Assembly: GCF_034093315.1 (NCBI RefSeq)
Contig: NZ_CP139300.1
Span: 1,364,001-1,428,000, forward strand
DNA length: 64,000 bases
Reading direction: 5' to 3'
Source of the DNA: Prochlorococcus sp. MIT 1314
Lineage (GTDB): Bacteria; Cyanobacteriota; Cyanobacteriia; PCC-6307; Cyanobiaceae
In this document: positions 19,613 to 29,790 of the stretch, piece after piece
Layout: every line of letters begins with the position of its first letter
How positions within the stretch are numbered: position 1 is the first letter of the stretch
Position numbers and translations under genes: made by a program
Notes under the pieces: generated by a model
What the model saw: only the letters and a program-made list of their open reading frames with translations
Database searches by the model: none
What the model was told of the DNA's origin: nothing

Positions 19613-20248
19613 TTAATTCTTTTTGTTATTTTTTAACCATTCATATATGTTTGGATCAAATTTTTTATTTTTGATACCTTTATCTCCAATCACGATTGCT
19701 TTATATCCTAAAGATTTATAAGTTTTTATATCATTGATTGATAGGCCTCCAGCGGCAATGAAATCAATGTTTTTAAAGTTAAGTATATCTATCGAATTAT
19801 CTTTTCTTTTTATTGGATAAATTTTGATAATTTTGCAATTTAAATTGATCGCTTCTTCAAGATCTTTTAAATTTGTAATTCCGGGAATTAATAAATAATT
19901 CTTTGACTTTGCATAATTGAAAAGATCTTTATCCCAAAATTTCATCATAGAAAAATTTAATCCAATTTCTAATGAATCTTCTATTGATTGATGATTAACT
20001 ATGGAGGCAGAGCCTAAATTGATTCTTGGATATTTGAGCTTGATGCCGGATACAAAATCCAACCAATTTTCATTGTTTGACCAACTTATTTCGATATTCT
20101 TTAGTCCCGATTTTACTAAGCTCTCTAATTGTTCAAAAAATGAATACCTTAAAGAGGTACTTGAGTAAATATTATCTTCAGGTTTTATAAGTAAAAAAAA
20201 AGACTCTTTTTTCAGTAACTCCGAAAAAGAATCTCCTTTATTATTCAT
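19613..20248 (-). CDS. eda: KDPG/KHG aldolase
   Basis: 211-aa TIM-barrel aldolase of the Entner-Doudoroff type, cleaving 2-keto-3-deoxy-6-phosphogluconate to pyruvate and glyceraldehyde-3-phosphate. The motif PGITNLKDLEEAINLNCKII and the following IKIYPI contain the region of the Schiff-base lysine; AAGGLSINDIKTYKSLG is the phosphate-binding loop. The sequence is divergent and lysine-rich, so substrate specificity is not certain. It lies 21 bp downstream of ftsH on the same strand. Confidence 0.82.
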   Translation of the reverse strand: MNNKGDSFSELLKKESFFLLIKPEDNIYSSTSLRYSFFEQLESLVKSGLKNIEISWSNNENWLDFVSGIKLKYPRINLGSASIVNHQSIEDSLEIGLNFSMMKFWDKDLFNYAKSKNYLLIPGITNLKDLEEAINLNCKIIKIYPIKRKDNSIDILNFKNIDFIAAGGLSINDIKTYKSLGYKAIVIGDKGIKNKKFDPNIYEWLKNNKKN

Positions 20249-20269
20249 TAAAAATTTAAATTTTCTGGC

Positions 20270-22123
20270 TTAAATGTAGTTTGCGACTTTTACTTCTGAG
20301 CGGTTAAGCAAATCCTGAATATCTTCAGTATCTATAGTTTCTCTTTCAATAAGCATTTGAGCCATTTCGTCTAGGACTGTTCTATTATCTGATAAAACTT
20401 TTGTAGCTCTTTTGTATGCTACATCAACAAGCTCAGAGACCTCTACATCTATAGTTGCAGCAGTATCTTCAGAGAAATCTCTTGTAGAACTCATATCTCT
20501 CCCAAGAAACATTCCACCTTGAGATTGACCTAAGGCGACTGGACCTATTTTGTCGCTCATGCCAAATTTAGTGATCATTTGTCTTGCTACATTAGCAACT
20601 TGCTGTAAATCGTTTGAAGCTCCAGTAGTAACTTCTTCTTCTCCATAGACTATTTCTTCAGCAACTCTTCCACCAAGAGCTACAGCCATTTGATTTTGAA
20701 GGTAAGAACGAGAGTAAAGACCTGATTCCATTCTTTCTTCGCTTGGAGTAAAGAAGGTTAAACCTCCAGCTTGACCCCTAGGAATTATTGAAACTTTTGC
20801 TACAGGATCATAATCGGGCATTAATGCTCCTACAAGTGCATGACCAGCTTCGTGATAAGCAACTAATTCTTTTTTCTTATCACTTATGACTCTATCTTTC
20901 TTCTCTGGACCAGCCATAACTCTTTCAATGGCATCACTGACTTCATCATTACTTACTTTATCTAAATCTTTTCTAGCTGCTAGTATTGCTGCTTCATTTA
21001 ATAGATTGGCTAAATCGGCACCCGTAAATCCTGGTGTTCTTCTAGCAACTTTATCTAAATCAACGTCTTTTGAAAGAGTTTTATCTTTCGCATGAACATT
21101 TAATATCTGTAATCTTCCAGCGTAATCTGGTCTATCTACTGTTACCTGCCTATCAAATCTTCCAGGACGCATTAAAGCTGAATCTAATACATCAGGTCTA
21201 TTGGTAGCAGCTACTATTATTATTCCTGAATTACCTTCGAAACCGTCCATTTCTGTTAGGAGTTGGTTTAATGTTTGTTCTCTTTCATCATTTCCTCCGC
21301 CCATACCAGCACCTCTTTGTCTTCCAACAGCATCGATCTCGTCAATGAACACAATACAAGGAGCATTCTTTTTAGCTTGTTCAAAAAGATCTCTAACTCT
21401 GCTAGCACCAACTCCTACAAACATTTCTACAAATTCTGAACCTGATATTGAGAAAAAAGGTACACCTGCTTCTCCAGCAACTGCCTTGGCTAGCAATGTT
21501 TTTCCTGTACCTGGAGGGCCAACAAGAAGGACCCCTTTTGGGATTTTTGCTCCGACTGCTGTAAATCTATCTGGGCTCTTAAGAAAATCTACAACTTCAG
21601 TGAGTTCTAATTTTGCACCTTCAACACCAGCAACATCTGAAAAAGTTACCTGTGTAGAAGGTTCCATTTGGAGTCTAGCTTTGCTTTTACCAAAACTCAT
21701 GGCAGGGTTACCCCCTCCAGCGTTTCCGCTTTGCGATCTTCTGAAAAGAAAAAATAATCCTCCAATTAAAAGTACTGGGAAAATCAAGCTACTTAAAGCT
21801 TGTTGCCATGGATTAGCTAATTTTGTAGGAGTTACAGCAATGTCAACATTATTTTCTGTTAGGATTTTTAATAAATCTTTGTCAGGTGCAAGATTGACTT
21901 GTGATCTGCTCCCATCATTTTCAACAACTTGTGCTGTTGCATTGTCTGGAGATATTAGGACTCTACTGATTTCTTTATCTTGAACTGCCTCTATAAAATC
22001 ACTGTATCTTAAGGTCTTTGTAGCATTTTCTGTACTAGGTTTATCAAAAACAGAAGTACCAATGAAAATTACGGTAATGACAGCTAGGACGTAAAGTCCT
22101 ACGTTTCTCCAACGTTTGTTCAC
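20270..22123 (-). CDS. ftsH: FtsH thylakoid-type AAA+ zinc metalloprotease
   Basis: 617 aa: an N-terminal TM helix (residues 9-23), a lumenal/periplasmic domain, a second TM (about 107-127), the AAA+ module with Walker A GPPGTGKT (202-209), Walker [15 protein letters not shown] and SRH, and a zinc site YHEAGH. Length and sequence fit the cyanobacterial FtsH2/FtsH3 class that removes photodamaged D1. That pairs functionally with psbA nearby. ATG at 22121-22123. Neighbours sat and eda are on the same strand. Confidence 0.96.
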   Translation of the reverse strand: MNKRWRNVGLYVLAVITVIFIGTSVFDKPSTENATKTLRYSDFIEAVQDKEISRVLISPDNATAQVVENDGSRSQVNLAPDKDLLKILTENNVDIAVTPTKLANPWQQALSSLIFPVLLIGGLFFLFRRSQSGNAGGGNPAMSFGKSKARLQMEPSTQVTFSDVAGVEGAKLELTEVVDFLKSPDRFTAVGAKIPKGVLLVGPPGTGKTLLAKAVAGEAGVPFFSISGSEFVEMFVGVGASRVRDLFEQAKKNAPCIVFIDEIDAVGRQRGAGMGGGNDEREQTLNQLLTEMDGFEGNSGIIIVAATNRPDVLDSALMRPGRFDRQVTVDRPDYAGRLQILNVHAKDKTLSKDVDLDKVARRTPGFTGADLANLLNEAAILAARKDLDKVSNDEVSDAIERVMAGPEKKDRVISDKKKELVAYHEAGHALVGALMPDYDPVAKVSIIPRGQAGGLTFFTPSEERMESGLYSRSYLQNQMAVALGGRVAEEIVYGEEEVTTGASNDLQQVANVARQMITKFGMSDKIGPVALGQSQGGMFLGRDMSSTRDFSEDTAATIDVEVSELVDVAYKRATKVLSDNRTVLDEMAQMLIERETIDTEDIQDLLNRSEVKVANYI

Positions 22124-22169
22124 AATAAATAATCTTTAATAAATCTATAATACTAATAATAAAACAATA

Positions 22170-23345
22170 TTAAGAGCGTCTTAGAACATCTACTACACTT
22201 TTGAATGCAAACCATTCGGGAATTGGTTCGCCGCTCCTTAATTTCTTCCTGAATTCTGTACCACTAAGTTTCATAATTTGATAATTAAATTCCTTAGCTT
22301 CTTCAGCTGTAATATATCCTTTTTCTTTTGTATAAACCAAATTTTTTGAAGGTACAGTTTGCATCATTAACTCGCCTGCACATTTATTTGCAAAATTCTG
22401 GGCGTCATATGGTCCATAAAAATCTTCACCAGTTGATGATGACTTACAACCAGCCATATCTCTACCAATAATAAAATGTGTGCAGCCATAATTTCTTCTG
22501 ATTATCATATGTTGAAGAGCTTCTCTTGGCCCGGCCATATGCATTGAATAAGGTAAAAAAGCCCATTTTATTCTTTCATCAGATATTTCCTCTTCCAATT
22601 CTTTATAGGTCAAATATCTAACTTTTCCAGGGATATCATCTTGTTGTGTTGGCCCACAAGTTGGATGTACTAAAACAACCGCGTTAGAAGAGACATTATC
22701 TGAGAGTAAGGCATTAGTAAATAATTCATAATGTGCTCTATGAATTGGATTTCTGCATTGAAATGCAACAACATCATGATTTGTTGGCAGTATAGATCTA
22801 ACTTCTTCAGGGGTTTTGCAGGGGAATTCTCTAACTGGCAGTTCGAAACCATAAACTCTCCCTCCTATATAAAATCTCCCTCTCTCATTAAAGATCATCT
22901 TGACAGCAGGATGATCTAAAGAATTAGTACCATAACAAAGTTCAGCTTCTAAGGATTTGTCAGGCTCCCATTTTGAGCTAACTTCTAAAACTGCAATTTT
23001 TTGTTTTTTATAAGTAAGCAATATTGTCTCTCCAGCTTTTACTTCTTCGTTATTTGAATCAAATACAATAGGCAAGCCAAAAAGCAACCCGTTTGTATCT
23101 CTATTATTTTCAATGACCGATTTGTAGTTTTTTTCATCCATAAAACCTTCCAATGGAGAAAAAGCACCAATAATCAAAAGTTCTACATCACATGCATTTC
23201 TTTCGCTGCATTCAAACTCATAATTAACTTTAGAAATGAGGTCGGATTTAAGGTTTTTATCTTTGATAATTAAATTTTTTAGTTCTCCTCCATAAGGTGG
23301 TATTAGTCCATTAGCATCTCTATTTGTTTGTTGTTGTAATTCCAT
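22170..23345 (-). CDS. sat: ATP sulfurylase (sulfate adenylyltransferase)
   Basis: 391 aa. Forms adenosine phosphosulfate from ATP and sulfate, the first step in sulfate assimilation. The catalytic core shows QCRNPIHRAHYEL and the HxxH pair, then GRDMAGCKSSSTGEDFYGPY. There is no C-terminal APS-kinase domain, so it is the stand-alone bacterial/plant type. ATG at 23343-23345; it is separated from the upstream psbO by a terminator, so it needs its own promoter. Confidence 0.95.
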   Translation of the reverse strand: MELQQQTNRDANGLIPPYGGELKNLIIKDKNLKSDLISKVNYEFECSERNACDVELLIIGAFSPLEGFMDEKNYKSVIENNRDTNGLLFGLPIVFDSNNEEVKAGETILLTYKKQKIAVLEVSSKWEPDKSLEAELCYGTNSLDHPAVKMIFNERGRFYIGGRVYGFELPVREFPCKTPEEVRSILPTNHDVVAFQCRNPIHRAHYELFTNALLSDNVSSNAVVLVHPTCGPTQQDDIPGKVRYLTYKELEEEISDERIKWAFLPYSMHMAGPREALQHMIIRRNYGCTHFIIGRDMAGCKSSSTGEDFYGPYDAQNFANKCAGELMMQTVPSKNLVYTKEKGYITAEEAKEFNYQIMKLSGTEFRKKLRSGEPIPEWFAFKSVVDVLRRS

Positions 23346-23373
23346 TTTATGACTTTATAAATAAAAATTTTGA

Positions 23374-23406
23374 AAAAAAAAAGGGGGTTAAAACCCCTTT
23401 TTTCTT
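23374..23406 (-). terminator. psbO terminator
   Basis: GGGG (23383-23386) and CCCC (23394-23397) with flanking A and T runs form a stem; read on the minus strand it stops transcription 10-20 bp after psbO and before sat. The long A-run on the other side would make it work in both directions. Confidence 0.85.
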
Positions 23407-23415
23407 AAATTGGAT

Positions 23416-24210
23416 CTATGCCTTTCTTCCGTAAAGCTCTCCAATTATTTTGACATCAAGTGGATCTTTTGAACCCATATCTGTATCCGAAGGTTGAATA
23501 GCTTCAAAAGTACCAGCAAATTCATCTGTTTCAGAATCTACATTATTGATAGAAAGAGTAATCACTCCAGTACCATTTACATCAACTTTAATATTTTCTT
23601 TAGCAAGTTCTTCATCATCGCCACCTAATGCCACTAAACCTTGAGCATATTCAACACCAGTATTTTTAGCTCTCGCTTTAGGATCTAAAAAATCACCAGT
23701 TCTGTAGTTAGGTGTAAATGTTGAACCACTAAACTCAGTGCCTGGCTCAATAGATGAGGGCAAATCAGCTGTAAGTTCTTTTGCTGAGAATGCAAATGGC
23801 ACCTCTAAGCCACCGGGAGTTAAGACAGTAATAAGTTGAAAATCAATACCACCTTTTTCAGTGAAAGTTCCTGAATTTATGTCTCCATATACTTCAGTCA
23901 CTGTAGTGTTATTTCTGGGACTAATAATTTTTGTAGAAACAAATTCTGCCGCTTTTCTTTTGGTTCCAGGCACTTTTACATAAACTTCTGTTGGATGCAT
24001 ACATATTCCTTTAAGGCTATCTCCATTACCTAAGGATATTGATCCTACAAGAGATGAGTCTAATGTAGGGCAATCATTAGCTTTACCGGTATTTACAACA
24101 TCTGTAAATTGTGCATTTCCTCTTTCAGAGAATGCATATGATTTAACAGGTACGAAAGCAAATGTTATACAAATTGAAATAACGAAAGCTAAGAAAGAAC
24201 GAATTCTCAT
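23416..24210 (-). CDS. psbO: Photosystem II manganese-stabilising protein PsbO
   Basis: 264 aa from the ATG at 24208-24210. The frame is open further upstream to 24306, but that adds 32 residues before a typical signal peptide (MRIRSFLAFVISICITFAFV, cleaved after SYA), so the later start is chosen. PsbO is the lumenal extrinsic subunit that stabilises the Mn4CaO5 cluster. The conserved disulfide cysteines are in NDCPTLD and KGICMHP. It ends FGxLYGRKA-like (IIGELYGRKA). Own terminator. Confidence 0.96.
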   Translation of the reverse strand: MRIRSFLAFVISICITFAFVPVKSYAFSERGNAQFTDVVNTGKANDCPTLDSSLVGSISLGNGDSLKGICMHPTEVYVKVPGTKRKAAEFVSTKIISPRNNTTVTEVYGDINSGTFTEKGGIDFQLITVLTPGGLEVPFAFSAKELTADLPSSIEPGTEFSGSTFTPNYRTGDFLDPKARAKNTGVEYAQGLVALGGDDEELAKENIKVDVNGTGVITLSINNVDSETDEFAGTFEAIQPSDTDMGSKDPLDVKIIGELYGRKA

Positions 24211-24424
24211 AATTAAAGTAGCAGTAAAGTTCTGTGACGAATGATTAAGGTCACCTAAATAGTTCAATAAGGATATTACTAGGGAAAGGAGCATAAAAGT
24301 TAGCACTTTTAAATCCTAGAAACAACCCGTAGCTTTTTAGATTTTTAAAAACTGGAATTATTGTAAGCTATCAAATTATTTTTAATGATTAAGATTACAA
24401 AAAAATACAAATAAAAAAATTTAT

Positions 24425-25684
24425 TTATTTGATGCCTGAAATAATTTGAGTTATTAATTTATTCGCTAAATCGATTTTTGATGTTTTTTTTATATGATGT
24501 TCCATACTTTTTGTATCGAATAGCCAACCTTCATTTTGTGACAAAGACCCAAATCCCTGTCCTGCAATGTCAATTGGATTTGCGAAAAGATAATCACAAC
24601 CTTTTTGAATAATTTTTTCTTTAATTGTTTCTCTTGCTTCTTCAAAAGATCCTGTAAAAGCACAAAAGCCTACAAAAACTTGATTAGCTTTTTTTGATTC
24701 ACTAATTGTTTTTAAAATATCTGGGACTAGCTCAAAATGTTTATTGAAATGATCATTAATTTTATTTTTGGGAATTTTAGCTGAAGTATTAGAATTTATC
24801 TTAAAATCAGATACTGCTGCATTCATAAAAAAATAATCATAATCTGAAATTTCATTCTTAATTGCCCTAATTAAATCATCACTAGTCTCAATTTCGTATC
24901 TTTTTATTCCATCTGTAAGATCTTGATCGATTTTCAGAGGGCCATGGATATATTTAACTTTAGCTCCTCTGAACCTAGCAACTTGAGATAGAAGTAAGCC
25001 CATAGCTCCAGAACTTTTGTTAGTGATATTTCTTGCAGCATCAATTTTTTCTGAGGTGCACCCGCCAGTTATTAAAATTTCTTTATTAATTAAATCTTTG
25101 CGATAAAGATTTTGATTGTGTGAAATTATAAATTCTAGAGCTAACTGAATTAGATCATTAGGAGGTATCTTACCGATGCCAATTGCATCACATGCTAAGA
25201 TCCCCTCACTTGGTAGCAAAGATAAAACATTTTCATAATTCTGTAAATTCTCATAATTTTTTTGGACGGTTTTATTTAGCCACATTTGTGTATTCATTGC
25301 TGGTGCAACAATAATTGGCTTAATATTTGCCATTAAAATGCTTGGAATTAATCCATCTGCATTTCCAGTTACCCATTTTGATAACGTTGTCGCTGTTAAA
25401 GGGGCAATGATTACAATATCAGCCCAATTGCATAGTTCTATATGGAGAGGTGTTGATTGAATATGTGACCATTGATCATTTTCTAAAATGCAAGGGTTTC
25501 GACTTAAGATAGAAAGAGAAATCGGCTTTATTAATTTTTCTGCATTTTTAGATAAAACGCATCTGATTTCATAATTTTCTTTCGCTAATTGGCTAACTAA
25601 TAATGGAATCCTCACAGCGGCAATACTCCCTGTTATTAATAAAAGAATATTTTTTTTGGAGTCCGTTTTTTTAGTTTTCATCAA
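24425..25684 (-). CDS. coaBC: CoaBC: phosphopantothenoylcysteine decarboxylase / synthetase
   Basis: 419-aa bifunctional coenzyme A enzyme. The N-terminal flavoprotein decarboxylase half has LLLITGSIAAVRIPLL, then APAMNTQMW and a catalytic-His region near TTLSKWVTGNADGL. The C-terminal synthetase half begins ILITGGCTSEKIDAARNITN and has KIPKNK. The first nucleotides overlap the end of the upstream DUF2555 gene by 14 bp, so translation is probably coupled. ATG at 25682-25684. Confidence 0.93.
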   Translation of the reverse strand: MMKTKKTDSKKNILLLITGSIAAVRIPLLVSQLAKENYEIRCVLSKNAEKLIKPISLSILSRNPCILENDQWSHIQSTPLHIELCNWADIVIIAPLTATTLSKWVTGNADGLIPSILMANIKPIIVAPAMNTQMWLNKTVQKNYENLQNYENVLSLLPSEGILACDAIGIGKIPPNDLIQLALEFIISHNQNLYRKDLINKEILITGGCTSEKIDAARNITNKSSGAMGLLLSQVARFRGAKVKYIHGPLKIDQDLTDGIKRYEIETSDDLIRAIKNEISDYDYFFMNAAVSDFKINSNTSAKIPKNKINDHFNKHFELVPDILKTISESKKANQVFVGFCAFTGSFEEARETIKEKIIQKGCDYLFANPIDIAGQGFGSLSQNEGWLFDTKSMEHHIKKTSKIDLANKLITQIISGIK

Positions 25685-25892
25685 AAGGTTCCTGATCTAG
25701 GAGATGGATATAATCTGAGGTTAATTCTGGTCTGTTAATTGCAAGTGCCCGCAGTAAATGCCAGTCTTGTAAACCATCAAATGGTGTCTTGTAATTATCT
25801 TCTTCTAGCCTTTGTGCGAGCTTAAGGGTCATTTCTTCATCAAAAGAATTTACTAGTGCCTCACTTATTTTATTTTCAGAAATAAATTCCAT
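25671..25892 (-). CDS. DUF2555-family cyanobacterial protein
   Basis: 73 aa from the ATG at 25890-25892; an in-frame TTG five codons upstream is less likely. Acidic, soluble, with the conserved stretch KLAQRLEEDNYKTPFDGLQDWHLLRALA typical of DUF2555. Function is unknown. It overlaps the start of coaBC by 14 bp in the same direction, an arrangement that suggests a shared transcript. Confidence 0.8.
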   Translation of the reverse strand: MEFISENKISEALVNSFDEEMTLKLAQRLEEDNYKTPFDGLQDWHLLRALAINRPELTSDYIHLLDQEPFDEN

Positions 25893-26115
25893 ATTGAATA
25901 AAGCCAATACATTCTAATAATAAAGCCTCAAGTAATTATTTAAAATTGATGAAAGTATTAAGTAAATATTTTCAAGAATAAGAAATTTTTAAGAGGCAAT
26001 ATCTTTTTAAAGTGTTTGTAAACAATTTATCTTCATTTTCAGTCATAGATATGCAAACTCTCCATATCAAAAATATTCTTTCTTAAAATAATAAAATAAT
26101 GTCAAAGTTTCAATC

Positions 26116-26316
26116 ATGTCACAAACCAAGAGAGAGCAAATCACGACTCACTTACGCTATTTAAGGCAAGAACTAAGAGAAATGCATTTAGGCATTAAAG
26201 AAGATGACCTTTTTCCTGAACCAGGGGAACTAAGAGGAGTAATGGCTCAGTTTGAGGCTTTACTAGAATTAGTAGAAGGAAGTACTAAAATTTCATCAAA
26301 CTCTGAATCAGCTTAG
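26116..26316 (+). CDS. Small conserved cyanobacterial protein, 66 aa
   Basis: 66 aa, helical and acidic. Recognisable core: TTHLRYLRQELREMHLGI followed by LFPEPGELRGVMAQFEALLELVEG. I recall such sequences as conserved in cyanobacteria but without a known function. ATG at 26116. It is 11 bp upstream of the Ycf20-like gene in the same direction, forming a two-gene unit. The preceding 223-bp gap holds nothing that I recognise. Confidence 0.75.
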   Translation: MSQTKREQITTHLRYLRQELREMHLGIKEDDLFPEPGELRGVMAQFEALLELVEGSTKISSNSESA

Positions 26317-26327
26317 TTGAAAGAAAA

Positions 26328-26669
26328 ATGGTTTTTAGACCTCAAAAAACAAATTTCCAACTAAAGATTGTAGAAAATATTCAGACATTAACTAAATGGG
26401 CTAATAACCCATGGCGAAGATATTCACTATCATTAATAATTCTTTTAATTGGTTACTTTTTGGGCAGTTCGCTTGGCATGGTAAGTGCTGTTGTGGAACT
26501 CATGGATCCCATAGCTGCTTTTTTATCAGTCATTTTTATTGAAATTTTAATACTTCTTAGAAGAAATTTCAGATTTGAAAAGAAAAAGAAATTTTTAGTA
26601 CTTTTATTGGATGCTTTAAGATTAGGATTATTTTATGGCTTTTTCACTGAAAGTCTTAAGTTACTTTGA
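26328..26669 (+). CDS. Ycf20-like membrane protein (DUF565)
   Basis: 113 aa with the family opening NPWRRYSLSLIILLIGYFLGSSLG, two or three hydrophobic segments (residues about 39-57, 62-79, 94-110) and a basic loop RRNFRFEKKKK between. Matches DUF565/Ycf20, found in cyanobacteria and plastids; algal Ycf20 has been linked to non-photochemical quenching, but the molecular role is unknown. It converges with pyrB (2 bp gap). Confidence 0.82.
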   Translation: MVFRPQKTNFQLKIVENIQTLTKWANNPWRRYSLSLIILLIGYFLGSSLGMVSAVVELMDPIAAFLSVIFIEILILLRRNFRFEKKKKFLVLLLDALRLGLFYGFFTESLKLL

Positions 26670-26671
26670 AT

Positions 26672-27688
26672 TTATTTTTTGTATTTCTGTAATAGATAAA
26701 GTAAAGCCATTCTTATTGGGATACCATTTGAAACTTGATTATTGATTAAGCAATTAGGATATTCATCTACTAATTTACTACTTATTTCAATACCTCTATT
26801 TATAGGACCTGGGTGAAGAATTGGAATTTCTTTACTATTCAAAGATAACTTCTCTGGGTTTAAACCATAATCTAAACTATAAGAATCAATGCTGCTTAGT
26901 AAATTCTCCATCATTCTCTCTTTCTGGAGTCTTAAAACAATAATTGCATCTGCAATTTTTATTGATTCTTCCAATGATCTAGAAATTGTTACGGAGCCTC
27001 TTGATTTAATAGGATCTTCTAGTTGATTTGGAGCAGGATTTTTTAAAAAATTGTTAAATTCATCAGGGATTAATGTTTTAGGACCACATAAGATTATGTC
27101 TGCGCCAAATGCACTTAAAGCCCAAAGATTTGATCTTGCAACTCTTGAATGATTTATATCGCCAACTATTAAAATTTTCTTGGAATTTAACACCTCTGGA
27201 TTCAGTGATTTTTTGGAAAAGAATTTGATTAATGTATAAATGTCCAGCAATCCTTGACTTGGATGACTATGTAATCCATCTCCTGCATTCAGAACTGAAG
27301 TTTTGGAATTTAATGAATCAAGTTTTTTAGCTATCTCAAAGGTTATGTAACTCGATGAATGTCTAATAACTAATATATCTGCACCCATGGCAGAATAAGT
27401 TATCGCTGTATCAATAATTGTTTCGCCTTTTGTTAAAGAACTTGAGGATGGAGCAAAGGTTTGTACATCCGCAGAAAGCCTTTTTGCTGCAAGTTCAAAA
27501 CTATTTTTTGTTCTTGTACTAGCTTCAAAAAACAAGGACGTTACCAAAGTGCCTTGTAAGGCTGGTATCTTTTTCGTTCCTGCATTCTTTAGTGCATCAA
27601 ATCTATTAGCTAATTCAAATACTGATTTGTAATCTTCAATTGAAAAATTAGCTAGTGTGTGAATATGTTTATGAGGCCAAAGTCGCAT
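26672..27688 (-). CDS. pyrB: Aspartate carbamoyltransferase catalytic subunit
   Basis: 338 aa. Catalyses carbamoyl phosphate plus aspartate to carbamoyl aspartate in pyrimidine synthesis. Signature [13 protein letters not shown] with STRT at 57-60 (carbamoyl-phosphate site), the SSSSLTKGE loop, and [13 protein letters not shown] near the C-terminus. No regulatory subunit is present in the window. ATG at 27686-27688; the upstream DNA glycosylase ends 8 bp before on the same strand. Confidence 0.96.
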   Translation of the reverse strand: MRLWPHKHIHTLANFSIEDYKSVFELANRFDALKNAGTKKIPALQGTLVTSLFFEASTRTKNSFELAAKRLSADVQTFAPSSSSLTKGETIIDTAITYSAMGADILVIRHSSSYITFEIAKKLDSLNSKTSVLNAGDGLHSHPSQGLLDIYTLIKFFSKKSLNPEVLNSKKILIVGDINHSRVARSNLWALSAFGADIILCGPKTLIPDEFNNFLKNPAPNQLEDPIKSRGSVTISRSLEESIKIADAIIVLRLQKERMMENLLSSIDSYSLDYGLNPEKLSLNSKEIPILHPGPINRGIEISSKLVDEYPNCLINNQVSNGIPIRMALLYLLQKYKK

Positions 27689-27696
27689 TGCTCTTA

Positions 27697-28293
27697 CTAA
27701 GATAAATGATTTTTGAATTTAGGTGTTCTGTCACCTTTTAATCTTTTACTTACACTCCTGCTATTTTTGAGATACCAACGCCATTTTATATTTTTTGCCT
27801 TGGATATGCCAATTCTCGTAGTTTGAATAAGATCTTTTTGTTCTAGATATGACTCTCTATTAGAAATCCATAAAGAATTGTTATTAACTACTTCAAGCGA
27901 GTTAAATGATATGTCTATACCGAATGTCTTAGTAACCAGACCAGGTCCTGAAGCTAACCTCTCATTTTTTCGAGGGATAAAAACTGCCCTGATTAATACA
28001 CCACTCGCAAAATTTTCTTTATCAGTAACTATGTTTAAACAGTGATGAATGCCATAAGATTTGTAAATATAAAATGTACCAGGTTTTCCAAATAATGATT
28101 GATTTGATTGAGTTTTTTTACGGTAGCCATGACAGGCCTCGTCTTCTTGTGAATAAGCCTCAGTTTCAACAATAATACCCTTAATTTGATCTTTCTCATT
28201 ATTATTTTTTATGAGATAACAGCCTACTAAATCTGGAGCAACAAGTTTAGAGTGCCGATAAAAAAAATTTTTTGGAAAAAACTGTTTTTCTAT
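27697..28293 (-). CDS. mpg: 3-methyladenine DNA glycosylase (AAG/MPG family), no canonical start
   Basis: A continuous 198-codon frame encoding an AAG-type glycosylase that removes alkylated purines. My translation shows the catalytic [20 protein letters not shown], then [22 protein letters not shown] and [15 protein letters not shown], all family hallmarks, ending at a TAG (27697-27699). The frame is closed upstream by TAA at 28297-28299 and contains no ATG, GTG or TTG between that stop and well inside the conserved core. The best positioned initiator is ATA at 28291-28293, one base from ATG. Either a non-canonical start, an assembly error or a recently broken gene. Confidence 0.75.
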   Translation of the reverse strand: MEKQFFPKNFFYRHSKLVAPDLVGCYLIKNNNEKDQIKGIIVETEAYSQEDEACHGYRKKTQSNQSLFGKPGTFYIYKSYGIHHCLNIVTDKENFASGVLIRAVFIPRKNERLASGPGLVTKTFGIDISFNSLEVVNNNSLWISNRESYLEQKDLIQTTRIGISKAKNIKWRWYLKNSRSVSKRLKGDRTPKFKNHLS

Positions 28294-28475
28294 TTTTTAT
28301 TATTTATCTAATATCATTTTTAGCTGCCCAAGAGAATTTAGGCTATTAATATTAATTGAAATTGATTTTCAAGAAGATTTGATTATTAGTTTTTATGTTT
28401 ATTTGAAATTCAAAGAATATTTATATAAAAATGATCTAAATAAACTATTATTTAATAAATAAGAATATTAAAAAT

Positions 28476-28769
28476 ATGAAAAAAATAACCAAAGAGGAGG
28501 TAAAAAAAGTTGCCCATTTAGCTAGATTAGAACTTAACGAGCACGAAATTAACAATCACGCAGAACAACTAGAAAAAATATTGGAATACATAAAACAATT
28601 AGAAAAAATCGATACAGATAATGTGCCTTGTACAACAAGAGCTATTGAAGTTACTAATGTTTTTAGAAAAGACGAAAATAAAAATTCTAATTGTATTGAA
28701 GAACTTCTAGAATTAGGCCCATCTAGAGAAGATAAATATTATAAAGTACCGAAAATTATCAATGATTGA
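28476..28769 (+). CDS. gatC: Glutamyl/aspartyl-tRNA amidotransferase subunit C
   Basis: 97 aa. Small subunit of GatCAB, which converts Glu-tRNA(Gln) to Gln-tRNA(Gln). Typical opening ITKEEVKKVAHLARLELNEHE, the central LEKIDTDNVPCTT and the C-terminal REDKYYKVPKII. ATG at 28476. It converges with crtR with a single base between stop codons. gatA and gatB are not in the window. Confidence 0.93.
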   Translation: MKKITKEEVKKVAHLARLELNEHEINNHAEQLEKILEYIKQLEKIDTDNVPCTTRAIEVTNVFRKDENKNSNCIEELLELGPSREDKYYKVPKIIND

Positions 28770-28770
28770 T

Positions 28771-29790
28771 TTAATTGCTTCCTATAAATGTTTTATTAAC
28801 TATCTTTAATAAGATTTTTTTTAATTTATAGCCTGGATACAAATTTATGATTTTTCTTATCTTTCCCCTCCTTTTGCTATGACTCCTTACACCTATTAAT
28901 AAATCATAAATAAAGTTAAAAATGTCTTTTTTACTTTCAAAGATACCCACTCTTTGAGGTGAGCCTTTCATATCTAATAGTGGCTTAGTTTTTTCATAGG
29001 CTATTTTGTATTCAAACCATGGGATGGAAGGCCAAAGATGATGAATAAGATGGTAATTCTGGCCCATTATTAACAAATTCATAAATTTGCTTGGATAAAC
29101 TCGTGAATTTAGCCATTTGTTTCTTGATCGAAAAGGTCTATGAGGGAGATAATCAAAAAATATTCCTAATGTAACTCCGACCATTAATGCTGGTCCAAAC
29201 CATAGATTGTAGATTATATTCATAAAGTCAAACTTTATACCTGCAAGAATTATTGTTATAAAGATTGATCTTTCAATTCCCCATTGTAGTAATTCATATT
29301 TTCTCCAAAGTTTTCTTTGAAAGAAAAAAACTTCATGATAAAAAAATCTTGGTGCAATTAGCCAAATTGGACCAAAAGTACTGACAATATGATCTGGATC
29401 ATTTTTGGGATGATTTACGTGAATATGATGTTGTAAATGTACTCTTGTAAAAACTGGAAAACTAAATCCTAATAGAATTGCTGAGCCATGACCCATTGCT
29501 TGGTTTATCCAAGGAACTGGATGAGCAGCTTTATGACATGCATCATGAATCACAGTACCTTCAATATGCAAAGATAAAAAAGCTGTGGCTACGAGTAAAG
29601 GAAGAGGCCAAACACCTCTATACCATTGCCATATGCTTAGAAAAGCGAGAAAATAACCCCCAAAAAAGAGTCCTAATGTTGGATTCCAAAAACTTGGCGG
29701 ATCTACGTAATTTTTTATCTCCTTTTGCCAATTGAATGTTCTTGAAGAGTTAGTAATATTTGTTGTATTTTTATTGGTTGAGTTTGAAAT
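28771..29790 (-). CDS. crtR: Beta-carotene hydroxylase CrtR, no canonical start
   Basis: Di-iron membrane hydroxylase making zeaxanthin from beta-carotene. Histidine boxes are HDACHKAAH, HLQHHIHVN and HLIHHLWP. The frame is open from 29796; a TTG at 29569-29571 would drop the first conserved part (DPPSFWNPTLGLFFGGYF, with a TM helix), so translation must begin earlier. No ATG, GTG or TTG exists there; ATT at 29788-29790 is the best candidate, and I use it (339 codons). An in-frame ATG at about 29840 is separated by a TAA at 29797-29799. The gene body is intact and clearly under selection. Confidence 0.85.
   Translation of the reverse strand: MSNSTNKNTTNITNSSRTFNWQKEIKNYVDPPSFWNPTLGLFFGGYFLAFLSIWQWYRGVWPLPLLVATAFLSLHIEGTVIHDACHKAAHPVPWINQAMGHGSAILLGFSFPVFTRVHLQHHIHVNHPKNDPDHIVSTFGPIWLIAPRFFYHEVFFFQRKLWRKYELLQWGIERSIFITIILAGIKFDFMNIIYNLWFGPALMVGVTLGIFFDYLPHRPFRSRNKWLNSRVYPSKFMNLLIMGQNYHLIHHLWPSIPWFEYKIAYEKTKPLLDMKGSPQRVGIFESKKDIFNFIYDLLIGVRSHSKRRGKIRKIINLYPGYKLKKILLKIVNKTFIGSN

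Noticed and set aside
21201-21983. 260-aa forward frame opposite ftsH
   Set aside because: Lies wholly inside the strongly conserved FtsH coding region; Pro/Ser-rich shadow typical of the antisense frame.
29478-29735. 85-aa forward frame opposite the crtR N-terminus
   Set aside because: The opposite strand carries conserved CrtR sequence through this region.
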